From NCBI GenBank assembly GCA_033558025.1, contig JAUCEF010000013.1, positions 489,001 through 553,000 of the forward strand: a DNA stretch of 64,000 nt. The letters run 5' to 3'. The notes beneath the pieces are model-generated. The model made no database searches. It was not told the origin of the DNA and saw only the letters and a list, made by a program, of their open reading frames with translations. The position numbers and the translations under genes were made by a program. The DNA is from Phytophthora sp. 'mugwort' (Eukaryota; Oomycota; Peronosporomycetes; Peronosporales; Peronosporaceae). Positions within the stretch are counted from its first letter, which is position 1; every line of letters begins with the position of its first letter. This document shows positions 43,281-56,042 of this stretch, piece after piece.

Positions 43281-46243
43281 GAACGCGCTGTACGTGCCAA
43301 GCATGAGCAAGAATCTGCTTTCGGTACCGCAGATCAACAAAAGTGACAAGTTTCAAGTGGTGTTCGACGGCACCAAGATGCAGATTGCGCACAAAGGCTC
43401 CAAGCAAGTGGTGGCGACGGCAAACCTCATGGATGGACTCTACTGGCTTCAGACGCCTCAGCGATCGGCGAATGCGGCGACGAGTGGCAAGACTGTCGAC
43501 CTGCACGCGCGCATGGGTCACACTCCGGTTGAGGTGCTTCGCAAGATGGTCGACAACCACATGATCAAGGACGCGAAGGCACCTTTCAAGTCAAGCGGAC
43601 CAAGTCTGTGTCGTGGTTGCCAGCAAGGTAAAATGGTCCAAAAACCATTCCCAAGCAACCGTGACAAGCGTCGCTACGACACATTTGAGCTGCTCCACTT
43701 CGACATCTGCGGACCCATGGAGGAAAACTCGCTTGGCGGCAGCAAGTACCTGCTACTGATCGTGGACGAAGCCAGTGGATGCATGAAGGGTTTCTGCCTG
43801 CGTGCCAAGTCGGAGAGTGAAGACTGCATCAAGACATACATCATGAAGGTGCAGACGCAGTTCGGCAAGAAGGTCAAGTTTGTGCGGCACGACGGAGCTC
43901 GTGAATTTGCGACCAACTCGCTCAACGACTTTACGAAGACGAAGGCATCGAGCAGCAAACCACGGTTCCGTACGCGCACCAGACCAACGGCACGGCAGAG
44001 CGAGCTATCCGAACTATCGTCACGATCGGCCGCAGCATGCTGCATCACGCTAAGCTGGACAAGTGTTTCTGGGCTGAGGCGGCCATGACTGCCATCTACG
44101 TGAAGAATCGTCTGCCGTCACCCAAGATCGAGCACAAGACTCCGTTCGAGATCGTTTACAACTCCAAGCCGAGTGTGAAGCACATGCGTGTGTTCGGCTG
44201 TCGGACGTACATTCTGACTCCGAAGGAGAAGCGGCTCAAGTGGGATCCCAAGGCTCGCGCTGGACTGTTCCTGGGTTACGAAGAAGTGTCCAAGGCGTAT
44301 CGACTTTATGACATCGAGGCGGGGCAGGTGGTCATCAGTCGCGATGTCAACTTCGATGAGTCGACCTTTGGATGTTCACCGACGATTTCCGATGAAGATG
44401 TCGATGACCTGGACTTCGACTCGCTCGACATCGACAATGATGGTTTCCGCCAGACGGAGTACACAGGCAGGGAAGCGCAAGAGCCGCCCGAGTGACGAAG
44501 ATGAAGCTGCCAGAAAACCGCGAGCTGTGCGTCATCGACCTGGACTGGAAGAAGCAAGTGCGCCGAACTACTCCCCTCCGCACCGAGCAGACGCAGACGA
44601 AGAAGAAAAGTCTGGAGACCAAGATGAAGAATCGACTCCACCAGTTTTTTGGCGTGCAAGTGCCAATGCCGTCGAAGCAGGCGATCTATCGGAGCCGACG
44701 ACATTCCAAGAAGCGGTGAACGGCCCCGACCAAGTGCACTGGCGCAAGGCGATTCGTGCTGAGCTCGAATCGATGCGACTTCGTGGTGTGTTTCGTGCTG
44801 CCAAGTTGCCTAACGGACAACGCGCCATCGGCACCAAGTGGGTGTTCAAGATCAAGCGCAAAGCGGACGGATCGATCGAGAAGTACAAGGCGCGCCTCGT
44901 GGCCAAGGGGTTCAAGCAGAAGTACGGCATCGACTACACCGAGACGTTCTCGCCCGTGGTCAAGTACGTGACGCTGCGCATGATCATCGCGATTACCAAG
45001 TATTTTGACTGGCCCCTCGACCAACTCGACGTGGTGACAGCTTTCCTGTACGGGATAATGAAGGAGTTGGTGTTCTGCGCGGTCCCCGAAGGTGTTGATC
45101 TCGACGGTGACTTCGACTGCCTGGAATTGGTGAAGGCGATCTACGGTCTCAAGCAAGCTTCGCGCGTGTGGAATGAGACCTTCGACGAGTTCGTGTGCTC
45201 CATCGGCTTTCAAGTATCGGCGTTCGACCCGTGCCTCTACATCAAGATCGTTGACGGTCACTGCGTGCTAGTGCTGGTCTACGTGGATGACGTGCTGATT
45301 ACCGGAAGTTCACCCGAACTGATCTCACGCACGAAGACCGACCTCAAGACACGCTTCGAGATGACCGACAGCGGCAAGTGCGCGTTCGTTCTTGGGATCG
45401 AATTGGTGGACGGCCCGGACGGCAGCGTGACGATGTGTCAGCGCCGCTATGTGGATGACATTCTCAAGCGTTTTGGTATGGACGAGTGCAAGGCCGTGGT
45501 GAGTCCCGTCGACATAAGCACTCGACTGATTTCAAGTGACGCAGCGACCAAGGTGAACGCTCCGTTTCGCGAAGCTGTTGGTGCTCTGATGCACTTGATG
45601 ACTGCCACGCGCCCGGACATCGCGTACGCCGTTGGCTATGCGTCGCGCTTCATGGAGAACCCTCAAGAAGAACACTGGGTTGCGGTCAAGCGTATCTTTC
45701 GCTACCTGCAAGGCACCAAGACGCATGGGATCTGCTTCAAGCCGGGTGACAACCATCGACTTTCGCGGGTACTCGGACGCGGACTGGGCTGGCAACCTCG
45801 CGGACCGCAAGTCGACTTCCGGCTACACGTTCATGCTAATGGGTGCACCGGTGAGCTGGGGAAGCAAGAAGCAGTCAAGTGTTTCGCTGTCTACGAGTGA
45901 GGCGGAGTACATCGCACTCAGTCTGGCGATCCAAGAGGGCAAGTGGATTCATCGCCTGCTGCGCGAGATTCTGGCGGCCGCTAATGAGACTGGACCCGAG
46001 CTCATGATCCGCGAAGACAACCAGTCGTGCATCAAGATGACGAAGAACCCAGTAAACCACGGTCGCGCCAAGCACATCGACATCAAGTACCACCACATCC
46101 GCGATGAAGTGAAGCGCGGTGAAGTCAAGCTCGAGTACTGCGAGACTTCTGTGATGCTAGCGGACATCATGACGAAGGCTCTCGCGGGACCACGCCATAC
46201 GGATCTGACGGCGGCTCTCGGCATTCGTGGGACTTCGCATTGA
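43281..46243 (+). pseudogene. gag-less copia pol, array unit 3
   Basis: Integrase frameshift near 43930; a 2-bp deletion (GC) near 44465 in the linker, seen only in this unit; extra C near 45753. RT is open in its own frame (to 45900) and RNase H in another, to TGA 46241-46243. Confidence 0.93.
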
Positions 46244-46250
46244 GGGGGCG

Positions 46251-46600
46251 TATTGACGGTTACCGGTTTGGTATCAGTTATTAGCCGTGAACCGGTTAAC
46301 CCGAACCGGTCCAATCCGAACCCACGTTGATTATGGTGATTACGGTAAGTTGTTTACGCCACCGATGATTAGACGAGTAGGATGATTGGACGAACACCGG
46401 TGAGTGATGGTTGATTAGATGCACTAGGTGATAGGACGCAGGGTCGCGTGTCTATAACAGTAGGGTGTAAGCTCCAACAATTCAATCACTTTCGAATCTT
46501 CATTCTACCCCTCAAGTGCCTTCGCTCCGGTCCCGCCGTCTGCGACGTCCCTCCCTCCGCTTCGTACAAGCTTCGTGTCCAAGATCCATATCTTTCATCA
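46251..46600 (+). repeat. LTR-C between array units 3 and 4
   Basis: 350 bp, after polypurine tract 46242-46250. Confidence 0.95.
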
Positions 46601-49565
46601 GAACGCGCTGTACGTGCCAAGCATGAGCAAGAATCTGCTTTCGGTACCGCAGATCAACAAAAGTGACAAGTTTCAAGTGGTGTTCGACGGCACCAAGATG
46701 CAGATTGCGCACAAAGGCTCCAAGCAAGTGGTGGCGACGGCAAACCTCATGGATGGACTCTACTGGCTTCAGACGCCTCAGCGATCGGCGAATGCGGCGA
46801 CGAGTGGCAAGACTGTCGACCTGCACGCGCGCATGGGTCACGCTCCGGTTGAGGTGCTTCGCAAGATGGTCGACAACCACATGATCAAGGACGCGAAGGC
46901 ACCTTTCAAGTCAAGCGGACCAAGTCTGTGTCGTGGTTGCCAGCAAGGTAAAATGGTCCAAAAACCATTCCCAAGCAACCGTGACAAGCGTCGCTACGAC
47001 ACATTTGAGCTGCTCCACTTCGACATCTGCGGACCCATGGAGGAAAACTCGCTTGGCGGCAGCAAGTACCTGCTACTGATCGTGGACGAAGCCAGTGGAT
47101 GCATGAAGGGTTTCTGCCTGCGTGCCAAGTCGGAGAGTGAAGACTGCATCAAGACATACATCATGAAGGTGCAGACGCAGTTCGGCAAGAAGGTCAAGTT
47201 TGTGCGGCACGACGGAGCTCGTGAATTTGCGACCAACTCGCTCAACGACTTTACGAAGACGAAGGCATCGAGCAGCAAACCACGGTTCCGTACGCGCACC
47301 AGACCAACGGCACGGCAGAGCGAGCTATCCGAACTATCGTCACGATCGGCCGCAGCATGCTGCATCACGCTAAGCTGGACAAGTGTTTCTGGGCTGAGGC
47401 GGCCATGACTGCCATCTACGTGAAGAATCGTCTGCCGTCACCCAAGATCGAGCACAAGACTCCGTTCGAGATCGTTTACAACTCCAAGCCGAGTGTGAAG
47501 CACATGCGTGTGTTCGGCTGTCGGACGTACATTCTGACTCCGAAGGAGAAGCGGCTCAAGTGGGATCCCAAGGCTCGCGCTGGACTGTTCCTGGGTTACG
47601 AAGAAGTGTCCAAGGCGTATCGACTTTATGACATCGAGGCGGGGCAGGTGGTCATCAGTCGCGATGTCAACTTCGATGAGTCGACCTTTGGATGTTCACC
47701 GACGATTTCCGATGAAGATGTCGATGACCTGGACTTCGACTCGCTCGACATCGACAATGATGGTTTCCGCCAGACGGAGTACACGCAGGCAGGGAAGCGC
47801 AAGAGCCGCCCGAGTGACGAAGATGAAGCTGCCAGAAAACCGCGAGCTGTGCGTCATCGACCTGGACTGGAAGAAGCAAGTGCGCCGAACTACTCCCCTC
47901 CGCACCGAGCAGACGCAGACGAAGAAGAAAAGTCTGGAGACCAAGATGAAGAATCGACTCCACCAGTTTTTTGGCGTGCAAGTGCCAATGCCGTCGAAGC
48001 AGGCGATCTATCGGAGCCGACGACATTCCAAGAAGCGGTGAACGGCCCCGACCAAGTGCACTGGCGCAAGGCGATTCGTGCTGAGCTCGAATCGATGCGA
48101 CTTCGTGGTGTGTTTCGTGCTGCCAAGTTGCCTAACGGACAACGCGCCATCGGCACCAAGTGGGTGTTCAAGATCAAGCGCAAAGCGGACGGATCGATCG
48201 AGAAGTACAAGGCGCGCCTCGTGGCCAAGGGGTTCAAGCAGAAGTACGGCATCGACTACACCGAGACGTTCTCGCCCGTGGTCAAGTACGTGACGCTGCG
48301 CATGATCATCGCGATTACCAAGTATTTTGACTGGCCCCTCGACCAACTCGACGTGGTGACAGCTTTCCTGTACGGGATAATGAAGGAGTTGGTGTTCTGC
48401 GCGGTCCCCGAAGGTGTTGATCTCGATGGTGACTTCGACTGCCTGGAATTGGTGAAGGCGATCTACGGTCTCAAGCAAGCTTCGCGCGTGTGGAATGAGA
48501 CCTTCGACGAGTTCGTGTGCTCCATCGGCTTTCAAGTATCGGCGTTCGACCCGTGCCTCTACATCAAGATCGTTGACGGTCACTGCGTGCTAGTGCTGGT
48601 CTACGTGGATGACGTGCTGATTACCGGAAGTTCACCCGAACTGATCTCACGCACGAAGACCGACCTCAAGACACGCTTCGAGATGACCGACAGCGGCAAG
48701 TGCGCGTTCGTTCTTGGGATCGAATTGGTGGACGGCCCGGACGGCAGCGTGACGATGTGTCAGCGCCGCTATGTGGATGACATTCTCAAGCGTTTTGGTA
48801 TGGACGAGTGCAAGGCCGTGGTGAGTCCCGTCGACATAAGCACTCGACTGATTTCAAGTGACGCAGCGACCAAGGTGAACGCTCCGTTTCGCGAAGCTGT
48901 TGGTGCTCTGATGCACTTGATGACTGCCACGCGCCCGGACATCGCGTACGCCGTTGGCTATGCGTCGCGCTTCATGGAGAACCCTCAAGAAGAACACTGG
49001 GTTGCGGTCAAGCGTATCTTTCGCTACCTGCAAGGCACCAAGACGCATGGGATCTGCTTCAAGCCGGGTGACAACCATCGACTTTCGCGGGTACTCGGAC
49101 GCGGACTGGGCTGGCGACCTCGCGGACCGCAAGTCGACTTCCGGCTACACGTTCATGCTAATGGGTGCACCAGTGAGCTGGGGAAGCAAGAAGCAGTCAA
49201 GTGTTTCGCTGTCTACGAGTGAGGCGGAGTACATCGCACTCAGTCTGGCGATCCAAGAGGGCAAGTGGATTCATCGCCTGCTGCGCGAGATTCTGGCGGC
49301 CGCTAATGAGACTGGACCCGAGCTCATGATCCGCGAAGACAACCAGTCGTGCATCAAGATGACGAAGAACCCAGTAAACCACGGTCGCGCCAAGCACATC
49401 GACATCAAGTACCACCACATCCGCGATGAAGTGAAGCGCGGTGAAGTCAAGCTCGAGTACTGCGAGACTTCTGTGATGCTAGCGGACATCATGACGAAGG
49501 CTCTCGCGGGACCACGCCATACGGATCTGACGGCGGCTCTCGGCATTCGTGGGACTTCGCATTGA
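46601..49565 (+). pseudogene. gag-less copia pol, array unit 4
   Basis: Like unit 1 in structure (integrase frameshift near 47250, extra C near 49076). It differs by reading RMGHAPVEV, as the B family does, where units 1, 2, 3 and 5 read RMGHTPVEV, and by one silent change near 48427. Confidence 0.93.
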
Positions 49566-49572
49566 GGGGGCG

Positions 49573-49922
49573 TATTGACGGTTACCGGTTTGGTATCAGT
49601 TATTAGCCGTGAACCGGTTAACCCGAACCGGTCCAATCCGAACCCACGTTGATTATGGTGATTACGGTAAGTTGTTTACGCCACCGATGATTAGACGAGT
49701 AGGATGATTGGACGAACACCGGTGAGTGATGGTTGATTAGATGCACTAGGTGATAGGACGCAGGGTCGCGTGTCTATAACAGTAGGGTGTAAGCTCCAAC
49801 AATTCAATCACTTTCGAATCTTCATTCTACCCCTCAAGTGCCTTCGCTCCGGTCCCGCCGTCTGCGACGTCCCTCCCTCCGCTTCGTACAAGCTTCGTGT
49901 CCAAGATCCATATCTTTCATCA
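49573..49922 (+). repeat. LTR-C between array units 4 and 5
   Basis: 350 bp, after polypurine tract 49564-49572. Confidence 0.95.
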
Positions 49923-52885
49923 GAACGCGCTGTACGTGCCAAGCATGAGCAAGAATCTGCTTTCGGTACCGCAGATCAACAAAAGTGACAAGTTTCAAGT
50001 GGTGTTCGACGGCACCAAGATGCAGATTGCGCACAAAGGCTCCAAGCAAGTGGTGGCGACGGCAAACCTCATGGATGGACTCTACTGGCTTCAGACGCCT
50101 CAGCGATCGGCGAATGCGGCGACGAGTGGCAAGACTGTCGACCTGCACGCGCGCATGGGTCACACTCCGGTTGAGGTGCTTCGCAAGATGGTCGACAACC
50201 ACATGATCAAGGACGCGAAGGCACCTTTCAAGTCAAGCGGACCAAGTCTGTGTCGTGGTTGCCAGCAAGGTAAAATGGTCCAAAAACCATTCCCAAGCAA
50301 CCGTGACAAGCGTCGCTACGACACATTTGAGCTGCTCCACTTCGACATCTGCGGACCCATGGAGGAAAACTCGCTTGGCGGCAGCAAGTACCTGCTACTG
50401 ATCGTGGACGAAGCCAGTGGATGCATGAAGGGTTTCTGCCTGCGTGCCAAGTCGGAGAGTGAAGACTGCATCAAGACATACATCATGAAGGTGCAGACGC
50501 AGTTCGGCAAGAAGGTCAAGTTTGTGCGGCACGACGGAGCTCGTGAATTTGCGACCAACTCGCTCAACGACTTTACGAAGACGAAGGCATCGAGCAGCAA
50601 ACCACGGTTCCGTACGCGCACCAGACCAACGGCACGGCAGAGCGAGCTATCCGAACTATCGTCACGATCGGCCGCAGCATGCTGCATCACGCTAAGCTGG
50701 ACAAGTGTTTCTGGGCTGAGGCGGCCATGACTGCCATCTACGTGAAGAATCGTCTGCCGTCACCCAAGATCGAGCACAAGACTCCGTTCGAGATCGTTTA
50801 CAACTCCAAGCCGAGTGTGAAGCACATGCGTGTGTTCGGCTGTCGGACGTACATTCTGACTCCGAAGGAGAAGCGGCTCAAGTGGGATCCCAAGGCTCGC
50901 GCTGGACTGTTCCTGGGTTACGAAGAAGTGTCCAAGGCGTATCGACTTTATGACATCGAGGCGGGGCAGGTGGTCATCAGTCGCGATGTCAACTTCGATG
51001 AGTCGACCTTTGGATGTTCACCGACGATTTCCGATGAAGATGTCGATGACCTGGACTTCGACTCGCTCGACATCGACAATGATGGTTTCCGCCAGACGGA
51101 GTACACGCAGGCAGGGAAGCGCAAGAGCCGCCCGAGTGACGAAGATGAAGCTGCCAGAAAACCGCGAGCTGTGCGTCATCGACCTGGACTGGAAGAAGCA
51201 AGTGCGCCGAACTACTCCCCTCCGCACCGAGCAGACGCAGACGAAGAAGAAAAGTCTGGAGACCAAGATGAAGAATCGACTCCACCAGTTTATTGGCGTG
51301 CAAGTGCCAATGCCGTCGAAGCAGGCGATCTATCGGAGCCGACGACATTCCAAGAAGCGGTGAACGGCCCCGACCAAGTGCACTGGCGCAAGGCGATTCG
51401 TGCTGAGTTAAAGTCGATGCGACTTCATGGTGTGTTTCGTGCTGCCAAGTTGCCCAGCGGACAAAGCGCCATCGGTACCAAGTGGGTGTTCAAGATTAAG
51501 CGCAAAGCCGACGGGTCGATCGAGAAGTACAAGGCGCGCCTGGTGGCCAAGGGTTTCAAGCAAAAGTACGGCATCGACTACACGGAGACGTTCTCGCCCG
51601 TGGTCAAGTACGTGACGCTCGCATGGTCATCGCGATTGCCAAATATTTCGACTGGCCCCTCGACCAACTCGACGTGGTGACTGCATTCCTATACGGGATA
51701 ATGAAGGAGTTGGTGTTCTGCGTGGTTCCTGAAGGCGTCGAGCTGGATGGTGATTTCGACTGCTTGGAATTGGTGAAGGCGATCTACGGTCTCAAGCAAG
51801 CTTCGCGCGTATGGAACGAGACCTTCGATGAATTCGTGTGTTCTATCGGTTTTCAAGTTTCAGCCTTCGACCCGTGCCTCTACATCAAGGTTGTCGATGG
51901 CCACTGTGTGCTCGTGCTGATCTACGTGGACGATGTGTTGGTCACCGGAAGTTCACCCGAGCTGATCTCACGCACGAAGACCGACCTCAAGACACGCTTC
52001 GAAATGACTGACAGTGGCAAGTGTGTGTTCGTCCTTGGAATCGAGCTGGTGGATGGCCCGGACGGCAGCGTGACGATGTGCCAGCGACGTTATGTGGATG
52101 ATATCCTGAAGCGTTTCGGTATGGACGAGTGCAAGGCTGTGGTGAGTCCGGTAGACATGAGCACTCGACTGGTTCCAAGTGACGCAGCGACCAAGGTGAA
52201 CGCTCCGTTTCGCGAAGCTGTGGGTGCCCTCATGCACTTGATGACTGCTACTCGCCCGGATATCGCGTACGCAGTAGGCTATGTATCGCGCTTCACGGAG
52301 AACCCCCAAGAGGAACACTGGGTTGCGGTCAAGCGCATTTTTCGCTATCTACAAGGCACCAAGACGCATGGAATCTGTTTCAAGCCAGGTGACAACATCG
52401 ACTTTCGTGGGTATTCGGATGCGGACTGGGCTGGCGACCTCGCGGACCGCAAGTCGACTTCCGGCTACACGTTCATGCTGATGGGTGCGCCAGTGAGCTG
52501 GGGAAGCAAGAAGCAGTCAAGTGTTTCGCTGTCTACGAGCGAGGCGGAATACATCGCGCTCAGTCTGGCGATCCAAGAAGGCAAGTGGATTCATCGCCTG
52601 CTATGCGAGATTTTGGCGGCTGCCAACGAGACTGGACCCGAGCTTAAGATCCGCGAAGACAACCAGTCGTGCATCAAGATGACGAAGAACCCAGTGAACC
52701 ATGGTCGCGCCAAGCACATCGACATCAAGTACCATCACATCCGTGATGAGGTCAAGCGCGGCGAAGTCAAGCTCGAGTACTGCGAGACTTCTATCATGCT
52801 GGCGGACATCATGACCAAGGCACTGCCAGGACCGCGCCACATGGATCTGACGGCGTCCCTCGGAATCCACGCGTGTTCGCATTGA
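49923..52885 (+). pseudogene. gag-less chimeric copia pol, array unit 5
   Basis: C-type to about 51407 with the common integrase frameshift (near 50571). From GCTGAGTTAAAGTCG (51403 on) the sequence follows the B family (CCCAGCGGACAAAGCGCC, B-type RNase H ending IHACSH). One base is missing near 51619 (GACGCTCGCATGG), splitting RT; the rest (51623-52885) is open through YVDDVLV, YSDADWAGD, STSEAEYIA and EDNQSC. Confidence 0.93.
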
Positions 52886-52892
52886 GGGGGCG

Positions 52893-53235
52893 TATTGAGG
52901 GTTGCCAGGTTTTGGTACTGTGTACCAGTAACCGGTTAACCCGAACCGGTCCAACACGATCCCGCGATGTTTACGGTACGTTGTTTACGCAACCGATGAT
53001 TAGACGAGTAGGATGATTGGACGAGTGCGGAGTGTTGGTGATTGGATGCACCAAATGATTGGATGCAGGGCTGCATATCTATGTGGTAGACTAGGTAGTG
53101 TAAGCTCCGATAAATCAATCACTTTCGAATCTTCCTTCTTCAGCTCAGTGGTCTTCACTCCGGTCCTCGCACCCAAGTGCAGAACTCTCTTCGCTCCGTC
53201 CAAGCTTCACTTATCAAGATCCATACCTTTTATCA
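52893..53235 (+). repeat. LTR-B between unit 5 and B4 (343 bp)
   Basis: After polypurine tract 52884-52892; TATTGAGGGT...TTTTATCA; followed by a primer site. Confidence 0.95.
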
Positions 53236-53247
53236 GGTTATGAGCCC
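53236..53247 (+). other. primer-binding site of B4
   Basis: GGTTATGAGCCC; the gag ATG is at 53240-53242. Confidence 0.75.
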
Positions 53248-55821
53248 AAGCACCATGTCCTCTGCCCAAGACGTCTCGACCAAGGTCTCCATCGACAAGT
53301 TCAACGGAGACAACTACGCGACGTGGAACCGCTACATGCGTGGCGTGTTCCTGACCAAGTCGACGTGGCATGTGGTGAATCGGGAAACGTCTCCATCCTT
53401 TACGGACTCCCGGGCCAAGGACGAGTATGTCAAGTCGAGCAACATCGCTTTTGGACTGATGTTGCTTCACATGGACGCCGACTACCATCATGTGGTCGAT
53501 GACTGCGAGGAAGCATGGATCGCGTGGACGCGCTTGAAGACGCTGTACGGTGGATCGCAGAAGGCTGGTCGCATCTACCTGAAGCGACAGCTCTTCAGCA
53601 TGGAGATGTCGGAAGGCGGCAATGTGTTGCATCATTGCAATGATGTCCTGAACATCAGCGCCAAGCTCAGCAGCATCGGCGCCAAGATGGAGGACGAGGA
53701 CGTGGCGATCTGCTTGCTGCGCAGTCTCCCCAAGAGCTACGAGAACGTCGTACTGAACTTGGAGATGAGTAGCGCGGAGCTGAAGACGCAAGACGTCGTG
53801 AAGGTGCTCACGAACGAGCACATCAAGCGACAAGGCGAGAAGACGGCGACGGTGAAAACTGAAGACGCGGCCAAGGCGTTCAGTGCCGACCGTGAGCCTC
53901 GCCAATGCACGTACTGCGGTAAATTGGGGCATGTCATTGACAAGTGCTGGACCAAGCAGAAGGACGAGAACCGAGGGCCAAGACGCGGCGGCAACGGCCG
54001 TGGACGCGGGGCCAACAACATCCAGTGGAGAAACGACAGCGACGGCTACGACAACGACTACGATCGAGTGGCGTTCGCGGTTTCCCTGGAATGTGGAGTT
54101 TCGACGGACAAGAATGTGTCCGGGATGTGGGCGGTCGACAGCGGTGCCACGCACCATATTTGCAGCGACAAGTCCAAGTTCGCCAATTTGATCGAGCGAA
54201 GTGAAGGCGAACTTTCGGTGGCCGATGGCAACAAGGCTGCCATCAAGGGTGTGGGGACCATCGTGGAAAGAGTGGTCCTGCCTAACGGCGACGAGCGCGA
54301 GATCGAGATCAAGAACGCGCTTTACGTGCCAAATATGAGCAAAAATCTGCTTTCAGTGCCGCAGATAAACAAGCATGGCAAGTTCCAAGTGGTATTTGAC
54401 GGCACTGAGATGCACGTTTCGCGCAAGGACTCGAATTTTAAGTGGTGGCGACGGCGGATCTCGTGGATGGACTCTACTGGCTTCGCACACCTCAGCGATC
54501 GGCAAATGCGGCGACAAGTGGAAGGACGGTCGATTTGCACGCGCGTATGGGTCACGCTCCAGTCGAGGTTCTTCGCAAGATGGTCGACACCAAGATGATC
54601 AAGGACGCGAAAGCACCTTCCAAGTCGAGTGGACCAAGTGTGTGTCGTGGTTGCCAGCAAGGCAAAATGGTCCAAAAACCATTCCCAAGCAACCGTGACA
54701 AGCGTCGCTACGACACATTTGAGCTGCTCCACTTCGACATCTGCGGACCCATGGAGGAAAACTCGCTTGGCGGCAGTAAGTATCTGCTACTGATCGTGGA
54801 CGAAGCCAGTGGATGCTTGAAGGGTTTCTGTCTGCGCGCCAAGTCGGAAAGTGAAGACTGCATCAAGACATACATCATGAAGGTGCAGACGCAGTTCGGC
54901 AAGAAGGTCAAGTTTGTGCGGCACGACGGAGCTCGTGAGTTTGCGACCAACTCGCTCAAGGATTTTTACGAAGACGAAGGCATCGAACAGCAAACCACGG
55001 TTCCGTACGCGCACCAGACCAACGGCACGGCAGAGCGAGCCATCCGAACTATCGTCACGATCGGCCGCAGCATGTTGCATCACGCCAAGCTGGACAAGTG
55101 TTTCTGGGCTGAGGCGGCGATGACGGCCATCTATGTGAAGAACCGCCTGCCGTTACCCAAGATCGAGCACAAGACTCCGTTCGAGATCGTCTACAAGTCC
55201 AAGCCGAGTGTGAATCACATGCGTGTTTTCGGCTGTCGGACGTACATCCTGACTCCGAAGGAGAAGCGACTCAAGTGGGATCCCAAGGCTCGCGCCGGAT
55301 TGTTTCTGGGTTACGAAGAAGTGTCCAAGGCGTATCGACTTTATGACATCGAGGCGGGCAGGTGGTCATCAGTCGCGATGTCAACTTCGATGAATCGACC
55401 TTTGGATTTTCACCGCCGATTTTTGATGAAGATGTCGACGACCTGGACTTCGACTCGCTCGACATCGACGATGATGGTCCGCGCCAGACGGAGTACAAAC
55501 AGGCAGGGAAGCGCAAGAGCCGCCCGAGTGACGAAGATGAAGCTTCGAGAAGACCGCGCGCTGTGCGTCATCGACCTGGACTGGAAGAAGCAAGTGTACC
55601 GAACGACTCCCCTTCGCACCGAACAGACGCAGATGAAGAAGAAAAGTCTGGAGACCAAGATGAAGAATCGACTCCATCTGTGTTTTGGCGTGCAAGTGCC
55701 AACGCGGTCGAAGCAGCCGTGGACTTATCGGAGCCGTCGACATTCCAAGAAGCGGTCAACGGCCCGGACCAACTGCACTGGCGCAAGGCGATTCGTGCTG
55801 AGTTAAAGTCGATGCGACTTC
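53240..55821 (+). pseudogene. copia gag-PR-IN-RT(start) of B4
   Basis: ATG 53240. Gag and protease are open for about 400 codons: [38 protein letters not shown]. An insertion near 54437 (GAATTTTAAGTGG for GAATCAAGTGG) shifts the frame; integrase is then open with HARMGH...[25 protein letters not shown] (intact, without the array lesion) and GTAERA. One G is lost near 55358 (GGCGGGCAGG); the linker continues in the third frame to RAELKSMRL, where LTR-D cuts in. Confidence 0.92.
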
Positions 55822-56042
55822 TGTTGTCAAGGAGACGTCTCGACCAGCTGCTGTATACCGGTAGGATACCGCTATGACCTTCACTCAGTGGCATCGCAAT
55901 CATCCTGTGATTACGAGACGAAGATTACGTCACGGTGTTTATGGGACGGTGTTTACGCCACGGACGATTACGCCATGGGTGGGTACAAGATTGTGGGTAC
56001 ATGATGGGCTCTACGTGGCACTCCCTGATTGGCTGAAGTAAC
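55822..56042 (+). repeat. LTR-D, partial, plus orientation
   Basis: Starts TGTTGTCAAGGAGACG flush against B4 pol; matches LTR-D for about 221 bp (to CTGAAGTAAC), then meets a minus-strand LTR-D. It forms an inverted repeat with 56176-56396, leaving a spacer of about 133 bp. Confidence 0.9.

Larger units (their letters stand above)
36288..52892 (+). repeat. tandem array of five gag-less LTR-C/pol units (3.32 kb each)
   Basis: Head-to-tail units start at 36288, 39610, 42931, 46251 and 49573 (lengths 3322, 3321, 3320, 3322, 3320). Each is one LTR-C plus pol; neighbours share the LTR between them. All five have the same LTR/pol junction (CATCA joined to GAACGCG) and the same integrase frameshift. 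Only a few substitutions and small indels separate units 1-4. Unit 5 changes to B-type pol near 51408 and is closed by LTR-B. Confidence 0.96.
52893..55821 (+). mobile_element. copia element B4 (LTR-B family), 3' truncated
   Basis: LTR-B (shared with unit 5), primer site, gag, protease, integrase and linker, then cut in early RT by LTR-D at 55822. It continues the shared-LTR tandem order of the array, now with an intact 5' region. Confidence 0.92.

Noticed and set aside
36288..52892. CRISPR-like or protein-tandem-repeat interpretation of the periodicity
   Set aside because: The period is 3.3 kb and each unit is a recognisable LTR plus pol; there are no short spacers.
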